In this document: positions 25,313-33,083 of the stretch, piece after piece
Numbering within the stretch: the first letter of the stretch is position 1
How the letters are laid out: the number at the start of each line of letters is the position of its first letter
Source: Hymenobacter lapidarius
GTDB lineage: Bacteria; Bacteroidota; Bacteroidia; Cytophagales; Hymenobacteraceae
NCBI RefSeq assembly: GCF_001816145.1
Contig: NZ_MDZB01000094.1
Span: 1 to 64,000 of the forward strand
Reading direction: 5' to 3'
DNA: 64,000 bases
Position numbers and translations under genes: made by a program
Notes under the pieces: model-generated
Seen by the model: the letters and a program-made list of their open reading frames with translations, nothing else
Database searches by the model: none
Told to the model about the DNA's origin: nothing

Positions 25313-25510
25313 ATGTACAAAGAAGTTCTGCAGTCCATTACGGGCATTGCCATTTACCCGCTCATTTCCTTCGTCATCTTCTTCCTGTTTTTCGTGGCCC
25401 TGCTGGTGTACGTGCTGGTCGTCAACCGCCAGCATATCAGCACCATGAGCATGCTGCCGCTGCTGGAAGACGGACCCGTCGCGCCTGCTAAACCCGAGCC
25501 CTCATGTTAG
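25313..25510 (+). CDS. ccoQ: cbb3 oxidase subunit CcoQ-like
   Basis: A 65-residue protein with one long membrane helix (about 8-40, ITGIAIYPLISFVIFFLFFVALLVYVLVV) and a short cytoplasmic tail. Its size, topology and place between ccoNO and ccoP identify it as the CcoQ position subunit, which stabilises the oxidase. Its stop overlaps the ccoP start by 7 bp. Confidence 0.85.
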   Translation: MYKEVLQSITGIAIYPLISFVIFFLFFVALLVYVLVVNRQHISTMSMLPLLEDGPVAPAKPEPSC

Positions 25511-26394
25511 CGTCAGTGAAAACTACCCGAATGGGGCTGCTTACCGCGGCTAGTCTGCTGCTGAGTGGAATGGCGAAAGCCCAAGCCCCGGAGGCCGCCG
25601 CGCCCGCCAAAGCCGCTGGGATGAACGAGCAGGAATTGCTGTTCTGGGTGCTGCTGGGCCTGTTGGGCGTGCTGCTGCTGGTGCTGCTATCCGTGGGCAT
25701 CACCATCGTGGTGCAGATGAAACCGCAGCTGCGCCTACTCTACAACCTGCCCACGGTGCATGGCACCTGGAGCGGCAAGGTGCTGGGCCTGCTGGTGGGC
25801 GATGCCACGCTGGTGCGGGGCGAGTACCGGGATGAGCTGCTCGACCACGACTACGACGGCATCCACGAGTTCGACAACGACCTGCCGCCGTGGTGGAAGT
25901 ACGGCTTCTATTTCACCATCGTGTTTGCCTTCGTGTACGTGGGCTACTACCACCTCACCACGAAGGGCCAGCTGCAAGTAGCCGAGTACGAAACCGAGAT
26001 GCGCCAAGCAGCGCTACTCGTCTCGGCCGGTTCCGACGACCCGACCAAGCTCACCACCTACTTGGCCCTGACCACCGCCGCCGACCTGAGCAGCGGCAAA
26101 AGCATCTACGCCACCAACTGCGCCCCCTGCCACGGGGCCAGCGCCGAGGGCAAAGTAGGCCCCAACCTGACCGACGACTACTGGCTGCACGGCGGTGAGG
26201 TGAACCAGGTATACAAAACCATCAAGTTCGGCATTCCGAGCAAGGGCATGGTGGCCTGGAAAGGCAAGCTCTCGGGCAAGCAGATTCTGCAGGTGACTTC
26301 CTACGCGCTGAGTCTGCAAGGCTCGCTGCCAGCCAATGCCAAGCCGCCGCAGGGCGAGAAAGAAGCGGTGGGGAAGCCGGTGGCCGGGCTGTAG
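25504..26394 (+). CDS. ccoP: cbb3 oxidase c-type cytochrome subunit CcoP (mono-heme)
   Basis: A 296-residue subunit that passes electrons into the oxidase. Order: N-terminal signal-like helix, a membrane helix (about 40-65), the CcoP N-terminal domain (HEFDNDLPPWWKYGFYFTIVFAFVYVGYYH, about 115-150, second or third membrane helix), and one cytochrome c domain with NCAPCHGASAEGKVGPNL. Only one CxxCH is present, whereas proteobacterial CcoP has two; single-heme forms occur in Bacteroidota. The start overlaps ccoQ. Confidence 0.93.
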   Translation: MLASVKTTRMGLLTAASLLLSGMAKAQAPEAAAPAKAAGMNEQELLFWVLLGLLGVLLLVLLSVGITIVVQMKPQLRLLYNLPTVHGTWSGKVLGLLVGDATLVRGEYRDELLDHDYDGIHEFDNDLPPWWKYGFYFTIVFAFVYVGYYHLTTKGQLQVAEYETEMRQAALLVSAGSDDPTKLTTYLALTTAADLSSGKSIYATNCAPCHGASAEGKVGPNLTDDYWLHGGEVNQVYKTIKFGIPSKGMVAWKGKLSGKQILQVTSYALSLQGSLPANAKPPQGEKEAVGKPVAGL

Positions 26395-26420
26395 CAGCGG
26401 TTTGCAATTTCAAACAGAAC

Positions 26421-26524
26421 GTCATGCTGAGCGGAGCGCAGCGAAGTCGAAGCATCTCTACCGCTTCGTTGCAATGGCATTGATTACTGCTGCGGTAGAG
26501 ATGCTTCGACAAGCTCAGCATGAC
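26421..26524. repeat. Long imperfect palindrome, copy 3
   Basis: Outer arms 26421-26463 and 26492-26524. The right arm is the copy 1 sequence, while the left arm carries a different middle module (GAGCGGAGCGCAGCGAAGTC), so the stem has an internal mismatch bulge. It lies between ccoP and ccoG. Confidence 0.85.
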
Positions 26525-26556
26525 GTGCTTTTTCGATTCTCCTCCCATATAACCTC

Positions 26557-27966
26557 ATGCTCCCCACCCAATTCAAGCCCGACGATGCCTACCGCGACAC
26601 CATCTCCACGGTGGATGCGGCGGGCAAACGAGTGTGGCTTTACCCCAAGAAGCCCGCCGGCCGGCTTTACCGCGCCCGCAAGTGGCTGAGTTACGGCTTG
26701 CTGGCCGTACTGTTTGCCGGGCCCTGGCTGCGGCTCAACGGCTTGCCGCTGCTGATGTGGAACCTACCGGCCCGGAAGTTCATCATCCTAGGCCAGATTT
26801 TCTGGCCCCAGGACTTTTTCATTCTGCTGCTGGCGTCGCTCACGTTTCTGGTGTTCATCATCCTGTTCACGGTGGTGTATGGGCGGGTATTCTGCGGCTG
26901 GGTGTGCCCGCAGACCATCTTTCTGGAGATGGTGTTCCGGCGCATCGAGTACTGGCTGGAAGGCGACGCGCCGCAGCAAAAGGCCCTGGACCGGGCCGAC
27001 TGGGACTGGAACAAAACCTGGCGCAAAACCACCAAGCACGTCCTGTTCTTGGCCCTGTCGTTTCTGATTGCCAACACCTTTTTGGCCTACATCATCGGCT
27101 CGGATGCGCTGGTGGCCATCGTGACGGACCCGCCAACGGCGCACCTGGGCGGGCTGGCGGCCATGGTCGGTTTCACGGGTGTGTTCTACGCCGTGTTTGC
27201 GCGGTTCCGGGAGCAGGTCTGCACCATTGTATGCCCCTACGGCCGCTTGCAGGGCGTATTGCTGGACCAGGACAGCCTGGTGGTAGCCTATGACTACAAG
27301 CGCGGTGAGCCGCGCGAGAAGCTGCACAAAAACCAGGCGCGCACCGCCGGCGACTGCATCGACTGCCACCAGTGCGTGCAGGTCTGCCCCACCGGCATCG
27401 ACATCCGCAACGGCGCCACGCAAATGGAATGCACCAACTGCACCGCTTGCATCGACGCCTGCAACTCCATCATGGACCTGGTGAAGCTGCCGCAGGGCCT
27501 CATTCGCCACGCCTCGGAAAATGGCATTGCCAACGGCACCAAGTTCCGGTTCACGGGCCGCGTGAAGGCCTTGTCGGGTGGCTTGGTCTTGCTGCTGGCG
27601 GTGCTCACGGGCCTGCTGGTGTCGCGCTCCAACGTGGAAGCCACCGTGCTGCGCACGCCGGGGCAGCTCTATCAAAAAACCGACCGCGGCACCATCACCA
27701 ACCTCTACAACATCTCGGTCATCAACAAAACCAACCGCCGCTACCCCATCACCCTGCGCATCCTCGAACCGGCGCAGGGCCGGATTTCACTCATCGGCAC
27801 CACTGGCCTCAAGCTGCCCGCGCAGGGCAGCACCGAAGGCGTCTTTTTCGCCGAGCTGCCCCGCACGGCCCTGCACCGCACCAATCAGAAAATCCGCATC
27901 GGCCTGTTCAGCGGCGGCGAGCTGATTTCGGAAACCAGCACCAAGTTTCTCGGCCCGTCGCAGTGA
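26557..27966 (+). CDS. ccoG: Cytochrome c oxidase accessory protein CcoG
   Basis: CcoG is a membrane ferredoxin-like protein that reduces Cu(II) for delivery to cbb3 oxidase. The 469 residues contain about five membrane helices, a conserved FCGWVCPQT motif near residue 112, a CTIVCPYGRLQG motif, two [4Fe-4S] binding clusters (CIDCHQCVQVCP and CTNCTACIDACN, about 268-310), and a C-terminal periplasmic Ig-like domain (about 350-469). Located between ccoP and ccoH, flanked on both sides by long palindromes. Confidence 0.95.
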   Translation: MLPTQFKPDDAYRDTISTVDAAGKRVWLYPKKPAGRLYRARKWLSYGLLAVLFAGPWLRLNGLPLLMWNLPARKFIILGQIFWPQDFFILLLASLTFLVFIILFTVVYGRVFCGWVCPQTIFLEMVFRRIEYWLEGDAPQQKALDRADWDWNKTWRKTTKHVLFLALSFLIANTFLAYIIGSDALVAIVTDPPTAHLGGLAAMVGFTGVFYAVFARFREQVCTIVCPYGRLQGVLLDQDSLVVAYDYKRGEPREKLHKNQARTAGDCIDCHQCVQVCPTGIDIRNGATQMECTNCTACIDACNSIMDLVKLPQGLIRHASENGIANGTKFRFTGRVKALSGGLVLLLAVLTGLLVSRSNVEATVLRTPGQLYQKTDRGTITNLYNISVINKTNRRYPITLRILEPAQGRISLIGTTGLKLPAQGSTEGVFFAELPRTALHRTNQKIRIGLFSGGELISETSTKFLGPSQ

Positions 27967-27995
27967 TGGGCCGATTAAACAATCAGAAAAAAACG

Positions 27996-28099
27996 GTCAT
28001 GCTAAGCTTGTCGAAGCATCTCTACCTCAATACTATTCAATGCGGTTGCAACGAAGCAGTAGAGATGCTTCGGCTGCGCGGACGCCAGATGAGCATGAC
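27996..28099. repeat. Long hybrid palindrome, copy 4
   Basis: The left arm (27996-28025) carries the GCTTGTC module of copy 1, while the right arm (28059-28099) carries the GGCGTCCGCGCAGCC-type module of copy 2. Only outer and inner segments pair. It lies between ccoG and ccoH and shows that arm modules are exchanged between copies. Confidence 0.85.
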
Positions 28100-28119
28100 G
28101 TTCTGTTATTCCTTTTCCC

Positions 28120-28596
28120 ATGACCAACCCGGCTATTTCCCCTCCCAAACGCAGCGTCTGGCCTTATGCCATCGTTACCGTCTTCGTGCTCTTCGCTCTG
28201 TACATCGGCTCAATGGTGTATCAGGCCATGCAGACCGACGTGAACCTGGTCAGCGCCGACTACTACCAGAAAGAGCTGGCCCACCAGCAGCGCATGGACG
28301 CGGTGGCCCGCACCGCCGCCCTGCCCACGCCCGTGCAGGTGCGCCACGATGCCACCAGCCGCCGCCTGACGCTGCAGCTGCCGGCTGCTCTGGCTGGGCA
28401 GGCCGTGCGGGGGCAGGTTCACTTCTTCCGTCCCTCCAATCAGGCCCTGGACTTTGCGCTGCCCCTACAACCCGCGGCTGACCTGCAGCAATCCATCAAC
28501 ACCAGCAAAATGGCGCCCGGCTTCTGGCGGGTGCAGTTGGATTTCACGGCGGGCGGGCAGGCCTATTTTCTCGAACAAAACCTTATGCTTAACTGA
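28120..28596 (+). CDS. ccoH: FixH/CcoH-family cbb3 assembly protein
   Basis: A 158-residue protein with one N-terminal membrane helix (about 12-35) and a periplasmic beta-rich domain. The segment VSADYYQKELAHQQRMDA after the helix is characteristic of FixH, which helps mature the oxidase subunits and contacts CcoI and CcoP. ATG 28120 follows the fourth palindrome; the next gene starts 3 bp after its stop. Confidence 0.9.
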   Translation: MTNPAISPPKRSVWPYAIVTVFVLFALYIGSMVYQAMQTDVNLVSADYYQKELAHQQRMDAVARTAALPTPVQVRHDATSRRLTLQLPAALAGQAVRGQVHFFRPSNQALDFALPLQPAADLQQSINTSKMAPGFWRVQLDFTAGGQAYFLEQNLMLN

Positions 28597-28599
28597 ACC

Positions 28600-29331
28600 A
28601 TGCTCTGGGCCGGATTCCTGTTTGGGTTGCTGGGCAGCTTCCACTGCGTGGGCATGTGCGGGGCCATTGCCCTGGCGCTGCCGGGCGGGACGGATGCGGC
28701 CACCTCCCGGCTGCGCTACGCCGGTGGCCGCCTGCTCTACAACCTGGGCCGGGTGACGACCTACGCCACACTGGGGGCCGGGGCGGGCCTGGTGGGTCAG
28801 GGCCTGCGCCTGGCCGGCGTGCAGCAGGGCCTGTCTATTGCCTCGGGTGTGCTGATTCTGCTGCTGGTGGCCGTGCCGGAGCGCTACAGCAGCCGCGTGG
28901 CGGGTTGGCTGGGTTTAAACCGGCCGCTGGCTTGGGTGAAAAACACCCTGGCCCGCTTGTTTCAGCAGCCTACGCTGCCTGCCTTGTACGCCACGGGCGT
29001 GCTCAACGGCTTGCTGCCCTGTGGCCTGGTGTATCTGGCCCTGGCCGGAGCGTTGAGCGCGCCGGGGGTGGCGGGCGCGGCGGCGTACATGGCCTGCTTC
29101 GGGCTGGGCACGCTGCCGCTCATGTTCGGGCTGTCGCTGAGTGGGCGGCTGGTGCCGCTGCTCTGGCGCACCCGCATGCGCCAGGCCGTGCCCTACGCGG
29201 CTTCGGTGCTGGCGGTGCTCTTCATTGTGCGGGGCCTGGGGCTGGGCATTCCCTACCTCAGCCCGCAGCTAAGCCCGTCCACTACTACAACCAGCGCCGC
29301 CCAACCGGCTACGGTACACTACTGCCACTAG
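28600..29331 (+). CDS. TauE/SafE-like (CcoH2/DsbD-like) membrane protein
   Basis: A 243-residue membrane protein with six helices. The first helix contains GSFHCVGMCGAIALAL and the fourth LNGLLPCGLVYLALAGAL, the paired MCG and PCG motifs of the UreH/SafE-like family related to DsbD. Such proteins sit at the end of cbb3 operons in Bacteroidota and Epsilonproteobacteria and are thought to help copper or redox steps of cytochrome assembly. The last residues HYCH add possible metal ligands. Starts 3 bp after ccoH. Confidence 0.88.
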   Translation: MLWAGFLFGLLGSFHCVGMCGAIALALPGGTDAATSRLRYAGGRLLYNLGRVTTYATLGAGAGLVGQGLRLAGVQQGLSIASGVLILLLVAVPERYSSRVAGWLGLNRPLAWVKNTLARLFQQPTLPALYATGVLNGLLPCGLVYLALAGALSAPGVAGAAAYMACFGLGTLPLMFGLSLSGRLVPLLWRTRMRQAVPYAASVLAVLFIVRGLGLGIPYLSPQLSPSTTTTSAAQPATVHYCH

Positions 29332-29374
29332 CGGCTTCATTCCTAATTCTTCGGCCTTCTGCCCGCCCCCGCCC

Positions 29375-30295
29375 ATGAAAACCATTCTCGTCCCCATCGA
29401 CCACACCCCGGCCGCCGAGCATACCCTGGCCTACGCCAACAAGCTGGCCGTGCGCTGGCCGGCCGAAGTAGTGCTGCTGTACTGCCACCAGCCCGACGCC
29501 GCGGCTGGCGAGCCCGCCGCCGTGCTGCTGGCCCAGGAGCAGCGGCTGCGCGGGCTGGTGGAGCGCCTGCGCTACCAGCAGCTCACCCGCCAGAACGGCC
29601 GCCGGATTCAGTACCGCTACCGGGTGCTGGCCGGCTGCCTGCACGACCACGTGCAGGCCGAAGCCGCCGCCTGCGCCGCCGACCTGGTGGTGATGGGCCT
29701 GGCGCACATCGACTGCGGCCAGCAAGAGGCCCCCGGCAACCACGCGGCGGCCATCACCGCGCTGGTCGGCTGCCCGGTGCTGGTAGTACCAGCCGGCCGC
29801 CGGACCTTGCCCAACCGCCTGGTTTTTTCGGCTGATTTCGACGCGCTGAACCTGCACCTGCTGCCCCGGCTCTCAGGCCTGGCCAATGCCTTCCCGGGCC
29901 CGCTGGACCTGGTGCAGTTCTACCCGCGCACGGCCCGCCCCCGGCGGCGGCAGCTGAAGCAGGCCCTGGGCCGGGCCGCGGCCCAACTCACCTGGCCCAC
30001 TATCACCGAGCACCTGGTGGAAGATGAAGCCCCGTTGGAAGGCGTGAGCGAATATTGCGCCCGCACGCTGGCGCAGCTGCTCATCATCGCCCCGGCCAAC
30101 ACCGCGCAACTGCTGCGCTACTTCGACCTGTGCTACACCCAAACGCAGGCCTACCACACCCAAATTCCCGTGCTGGTGCTACAGGCCACGGAGCAACCGG
30201 CGGCGGACACCTGTTGCGAGCACTGCCACGAACGGCTGGCGCAGGAAGCAACCGCCGCCCGACTAGCGGCTTACCGCGCCGCGCATTGGGTCTGA
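29375..30295 (+). CDS. Tandem universal stress protein
   Basis: A 306-residue cytoplasmic protein with two UspA-like domains (about 1-142 and 148-275). The first begins MKTILVPIDHTPAAEHTLAYA and ends with the nucleotide-loop-like ITALVGCPVLVVPAGR; the second is more diverged and lacks a clear G-x2-G-x9-G loop. The C-terminus carries DTCCEHCHERL, a cysteine/histidine cluster that may bind metal. It follows the oxidase operon by 43 bp and may be part of it. Confidence 0.85.
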   Translation: MKTILVPIDHTPAAEHTLAYANKLAVRWPAEVVLLYCHQPDAAAGEPAAVLLAQEQRLRGLVERLRYQQLTRQNGRRIQYRYRVLAGCLHDHVQAEAAACAADLVVMGLAHIDCGQQEAPGNHAAAITALVGCPVLVVPAGRRTLPNRLVFSADFDALNLHLLPRLSGLANAFPGPLDLVQFYPRTARPRRRQLKQALGRAAAQLTWPTITEHLVEDEAPLEGVSEYCARTLAQLLIIAPANTAQLLRYFDLCYTQTQAYHTQIPVLVLQATEQPAADTCCEHCHERLAQEATAARLAAYRAAHWV

Positions 30296-30343
30296 ACCAG
30301 CTGCACGGCCCCATTTATTCTGTTGTTTCTTAACCCCGACCTC

Positions 30344-31051
30344 ATGCGCATTCGCCCCATCCTCTCCACTGCCGCTCTTGCCTTCTTGCTAGCAGCCTGC
30401 GAAACCAAAAACCCCAACGGCATGCCCGACCAACCGCCCGGACAAAGCTCGGTGCAGGCCCTGCCGGCCACCGCTCCCAAGCCCGACTCGGCCGCCGCGC
30501 GCACCGAAAACGCGGTGATGCCCGCCGACACGTCCGTGGCCGGGGCCTGGCTGCTGCTGGAAGGCGCCCTGCGCGGCCACGATGCCGAGGTCCTCAACCA
30601 GCTCATCGACCCGGAATTTGGCCTCTGGATTTTGGAACAGACCGGCGCAATACCGCTGGTGACGCGGGTGGCCAAGGTGGGGGCTTTTCGCCGCGCTACC
30701 CAAAACCTACCGCTGTTTTCGCTGGACAAACAGCTAATGACCTGCCCGCAGCTGCGGGTGATGCACCATCTGCCCGAAGCTGATTGCGGGCTACAAACCA
30801 AGCAGAACGCGGGGTTTGCCCAATCGGGCTGCTTCGCCGGTCCCGCCACCGCTTTTCGGCGCCTGGACCTCTGGCCCAGTGCTACCGTGAAAGGCGGCAC
30901 GGCGGCGCAGGGCAAGGCCGCGCAGGGCCGCACCGTGCGCACAGTGCTGCAAACCCGCACAGGCTTCCGGTTTCACTTTGCCAAGTCGGCCGGGGCCGGG
31001 GGGCGCTGGCGCCTCATTTTCATCGACCTGCGTGAACCTTGTATGGCCTGA
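30344..31051 (+). CDS. Lipoprotein of unknown function
   Basis: A 235-residue protein with a lipoprotein signal (MRIRPILSTAALAFLLAAC, lipobox LAAC, Cys19), then a Pro/Ala-rich linker and a soluble domain of about 190 residues with two cysteines in MTCPQLRVMHHLPEADCG. No family recognised. ATG 30344 was chosen over an upstream TTG at 30323 because it places the basic residues and the lipobox at normal distances. A bidirectional terminator follows, so it probably ends the oxidase/Usp transcript. Confidence 0.65.
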   Translation: MRIRPILSTAALAFLLAACETKNPNGMPDQPPGQSSVQALPATAPKPDSAAARTENAVMPADTSVAGAWLLLEGALRGHDAEVLNQLIDPEFGLWILEQTGAIPLVTRVAKVGAFRRATQNLPLFSLDKQLMTCPQLRVMHHLPEADCGLQTKQNAGFAQSGCFAGPATAFRRLDLWPSATVKGGTAAQGKAAQGRTVRTVLQTRTGFRFHFAKSAGAGGRWRLIFIDLREPCMA

Positions 31052-31069
31052 GGCTTCGGGCCTACCAAC

Positions 31070-31105
31070 GAAAACACCCGGCTGAGTTGTCAGCCGGGTA
31101 TTTTC
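31070..31105. terminator. Bidirectional rho-independent terminator
   Basis: The stem ACCCGGCTGA (31076-31085) pairs with TCAGCCGGGT (31090-31099) around a GTTG loop, with an AAAA run on the left and TTTT on the right. It lies between the convergent lipoprotein and hemA genes and would serve both. Confidence 0.85.
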
Positions 31106-31133
31106 AGTAAGAGCGATGAGCCCACCGGTCAAC

Positions 31134-32405
31134 TTACGCCAGTACCGGCTGCCGCTCCAAATCGAACAGCTCGCTGAGCAACTCCACCAGCTGGCCGGGC
31201 TCGCCCCGCTTGCAGGCGGCTTTGAGTTGCAGCACGGGCTGCTTGAGTACCTTTTGCATCAGGGACCTAGTGATTTCGTCCAACAGGACCGTCTCGGCGG
31301 GACTCATCCGTTTGCTGAAGCGCTTCATTTCGTCTTGCCGCAGCTGCTCCAGGGCGTTTTTCAGCTTCTGGATGGTGGGCGAAACTTCCATTTCCTCGCT
31401 CCAGTCCTGCAAACTAGCCATGCTTTCGGCGATGATGGCCCGCACCTGCGGCACGGCCGCCAGCCGCAGCGCCAGGGCCGCCGAGGCTTTGCTCTGGATG
31501 GCATCGAGAGGGTACAGCAGCACGCCCGGCACCGTTTCGACGGCGGTGGCAATGCTGTGGGGCACGGACAAGTCCACGAAGTACTTGTGGCTGAGTACGG
31601 CGTGGTTAGTGAGCAGCTGCGGCGTGATGATAGGCGCGCCCGCCGCTACGGAGGAAATAACGATGTCCGCCTCCTGAACACCTTGGGCGAGGTCGGCAAA
31701 ATCCAGCACCCGCAGGCCGCATTCGGCGGCTAAAGCTTCGGCCCGGTCCCGCGTCCGGTTACAGATGGTGACCGGCGCAAACCGGGAGCTGGCGCCGAAA
31801 TATCGGGCCACATCGGCCCCAAACGTACCCGCGCCCACCAGCAGCACCCGCGGGCTGGCCAGGTGGGCCGTCAGGTCTTCCACCAACTGAAGGGCCGCGT
31901 AGGCAACCGAGGCCGCTCCGTCGCAAAAGCCTGTTTCCTGGCGCACCCGCTTGTGAGTGAAAAACACGGTGTGCAGCAGCCGGTGCAGGAACGGCCCCGC
32001 CGCGCCCGCATCGACCGACCATTGGTAGGCCTGCTTCACCTGGTGGCTAATCTGCTGGTCGCCGACCACCTGCGCCTCCAGGCCCATGGCCACTTCAAAC
32101 AGATGACCCACGGCCGCCTTGGCGCTGGTGATGCTGGTGAAATAGGGGGCTATCTGGGCGGCATCGGGAAGATGCTTCAACCGGGCCAACTCGCTGAGAA
32201 TGGCGGCGCTTTGGTCCTGTGGGGCACTGTAGTAGACCTCCGTGCGGTTGCAGGTACTCAGCACCAGCACATCCGCCAAGCCCAGCTCCTGGCTCAGGAT
32301 GAGCAACAGCTGGCGGCCGGTCGTCTCGTCCAGAGCCAGCAGTTCCCGGATGGCGAGCGGCGCTTTCTGGTGAGTGAGGCTGACAACTTTAAAGCGCTGG
32401 TTCAT
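31134..32405 (-). CDS. hemA: Glutamyl-tRNA reductase
   Basis: Glutamyl-tRNA reductase reduces glutamyl-tRNA(Glu) to glutamate-1-semialdehyde, the committed step of C5 heme synthesis. The 423 residues show the catalytic Cys in LSTCNRTEVYY near residue 50, the substrate/hinge stretch GLEAQVVGDQQISHQVKQAY, the NADPH Rossmann motif LLVGAGTFGADVARYFG, and the C-terminal dimerisation helix. The QVVGDQQI segment departs slightly from the common VLGEPQI. ATG 32405 gives the normal start. Its promoter at 32465-32507 belongs to the oxygen-type set, linking heme supply to cbb3 oxidase. Confidence 0.95.
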   Translation of the reverse strand: MNQRFKVVSLTHQKAPLAIRELLALDETTGRQLLLILSQELGLADVLVLSTCNRTEVYYSAPQDQSAAILSELARLKHLPDAAQIAPYFTSITSAKAAVGHLFEVAMGLEAQVVGDQQISHQVKQAYQWSVDAGAAGPFLHRLLHTVFFTHKRVRQETGFCDGAASVAYAALQLVEDLTAHLASPRVLLVGAGTFGADVARYFGASSRFAPVTICNRTRDRAEALAAECGLRVLDFADLAQGVQEADIVISSVAAGAPIITPQLLTNHAVLSHKYFVDLSVPHSIATAVETVPGVLLYPLDAIQSKASAALALRLAAVPQVRAIIAESMASLQDWSEEMEVSPTIQKLKNALEQLRQDEMKRFSKRMSPAETVLLDEITRSLMQKVLKQPVLQLKAACKRGEPGQLVELLSELFDLERQPVLA

Positions 32406-32464
32406 GGGTGGAAAACAAAGGGAGAAGCTGGTTAACCGCCGTTCACGGGCGGGGCGGCCACCCA

Positions 32465-32507
32465 CAAAGGTCCTTTCTGCCCAAACGGGAAAGCATGACG
32501 CACGTCA
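32465..32507 (-). promoter_or_regulatory. Crp/FNR-type promoter of hemA
   Basis: On the minus strand TGACGTGCGTCA (32496-32507) is followed after 23 nt by GACCTTTG (32465-32472). The -10 element is identical to that of ccoNO. Leader about 50 nt. Confidence 0.75.
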
Positions 32508-32517
32508 CTCATCCGCC

Positions 32518-32560
32518 TGATTGGTGTCATGGCCGGCCGGGCCGGGAACCGTCACCTTTG
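32518..32560 (+). promoter_or_regulatory. Crp/FNR-type promoter of the PepSY-like gene
   Basis: CTGATTGGTGTCAT (core TGA-N6-TCA at 32518-32529) is followed after 23 nt by CACCTTTG (32553-32560). It is a second, separate site 10 bp from the hemA operator, pointing the other way. Confidence 0.65.
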
Positions 32561-32589
32561 CCAGGGCCTTCAGTTGTCCCCCTCCCGCT

Positions 32590-33036
32590 ATGAAAACCCT
32601 TTTCTTGCTCGGCGCGGCCCTGCTGCTGGCCGGCAGTAGCCAGGCCCAGCTCATTACCCCCGACCAAGTGTCGCCGCTGGCCTTCGTGGCCCTGCAACAG
32701 CATTACCCGCACGCCACCAAAGTGCAGTGGAAGAAGACCCAGGGGCTGTACCAAGCCAGCTTTACCCAGGGCCCGGCCCAACAATCGGTACGTTTCACCG
32801 AAAACGGCGATGTGGAAGCCACCGGCGCACCCCTGACCATTGGCGCCCTGCCCGCCTCCGTACGCCACACCCTGGCCGCCCACTACCCCAGCCGCAAAGT
32901 GTGCCAGGCTGCCAAGTACGTGAACGCCCGCACGGAAGCCATTACCTACGAGGCCGCGACCTGCGAAAGCAACGTCAGCCGCACCCTGGTCTTTACCGCC
33001 GATGGCCGCAAGCAGCACCGGGCCGGTCGTAAATAG
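32590..33036 (+). CDS. Secreted PepSY-like (DUF2874) protein
   Basis: A 148-residue protein with a clean signal peptide (MKTLFLLGAALLLAGSSQAQ) and a domain in which V-x-A-L-x2-HYP-x-A-x3-W-K repeats are visible (FVALQQHYPHATKVQWKK and VRHTLAAHYPSRKVCQ). This matches the PepSY-like DUF2874 family of periplasmic proteins in Bacteroidota, whose role is unknown; small-molecule or peptidase-inhibitor binding has been proposed. Two cysteines in the second half could form a disulfide. ATG 32590 begins the signal peptide. Divergent from hemA. Confidence 0.75.
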   Translation: MKTLFLLGAALLLAGSSQAQLITPDQVSPLAFVALQQHYPHATKVQWKKTQGLYQASFTQGPAQQSVRFTENGDVEATGAPLTIGALPASVRHTLAAHYPSRKVCQAAKYVNARTEAITYEAATCESNVSRTLVFTADGRKQHRAGRK

Positions 33037-33083
33037 CTGGCTACCGCAGCATGGCCCGAAGGCTCACCAGCAAATTCTGAAAG

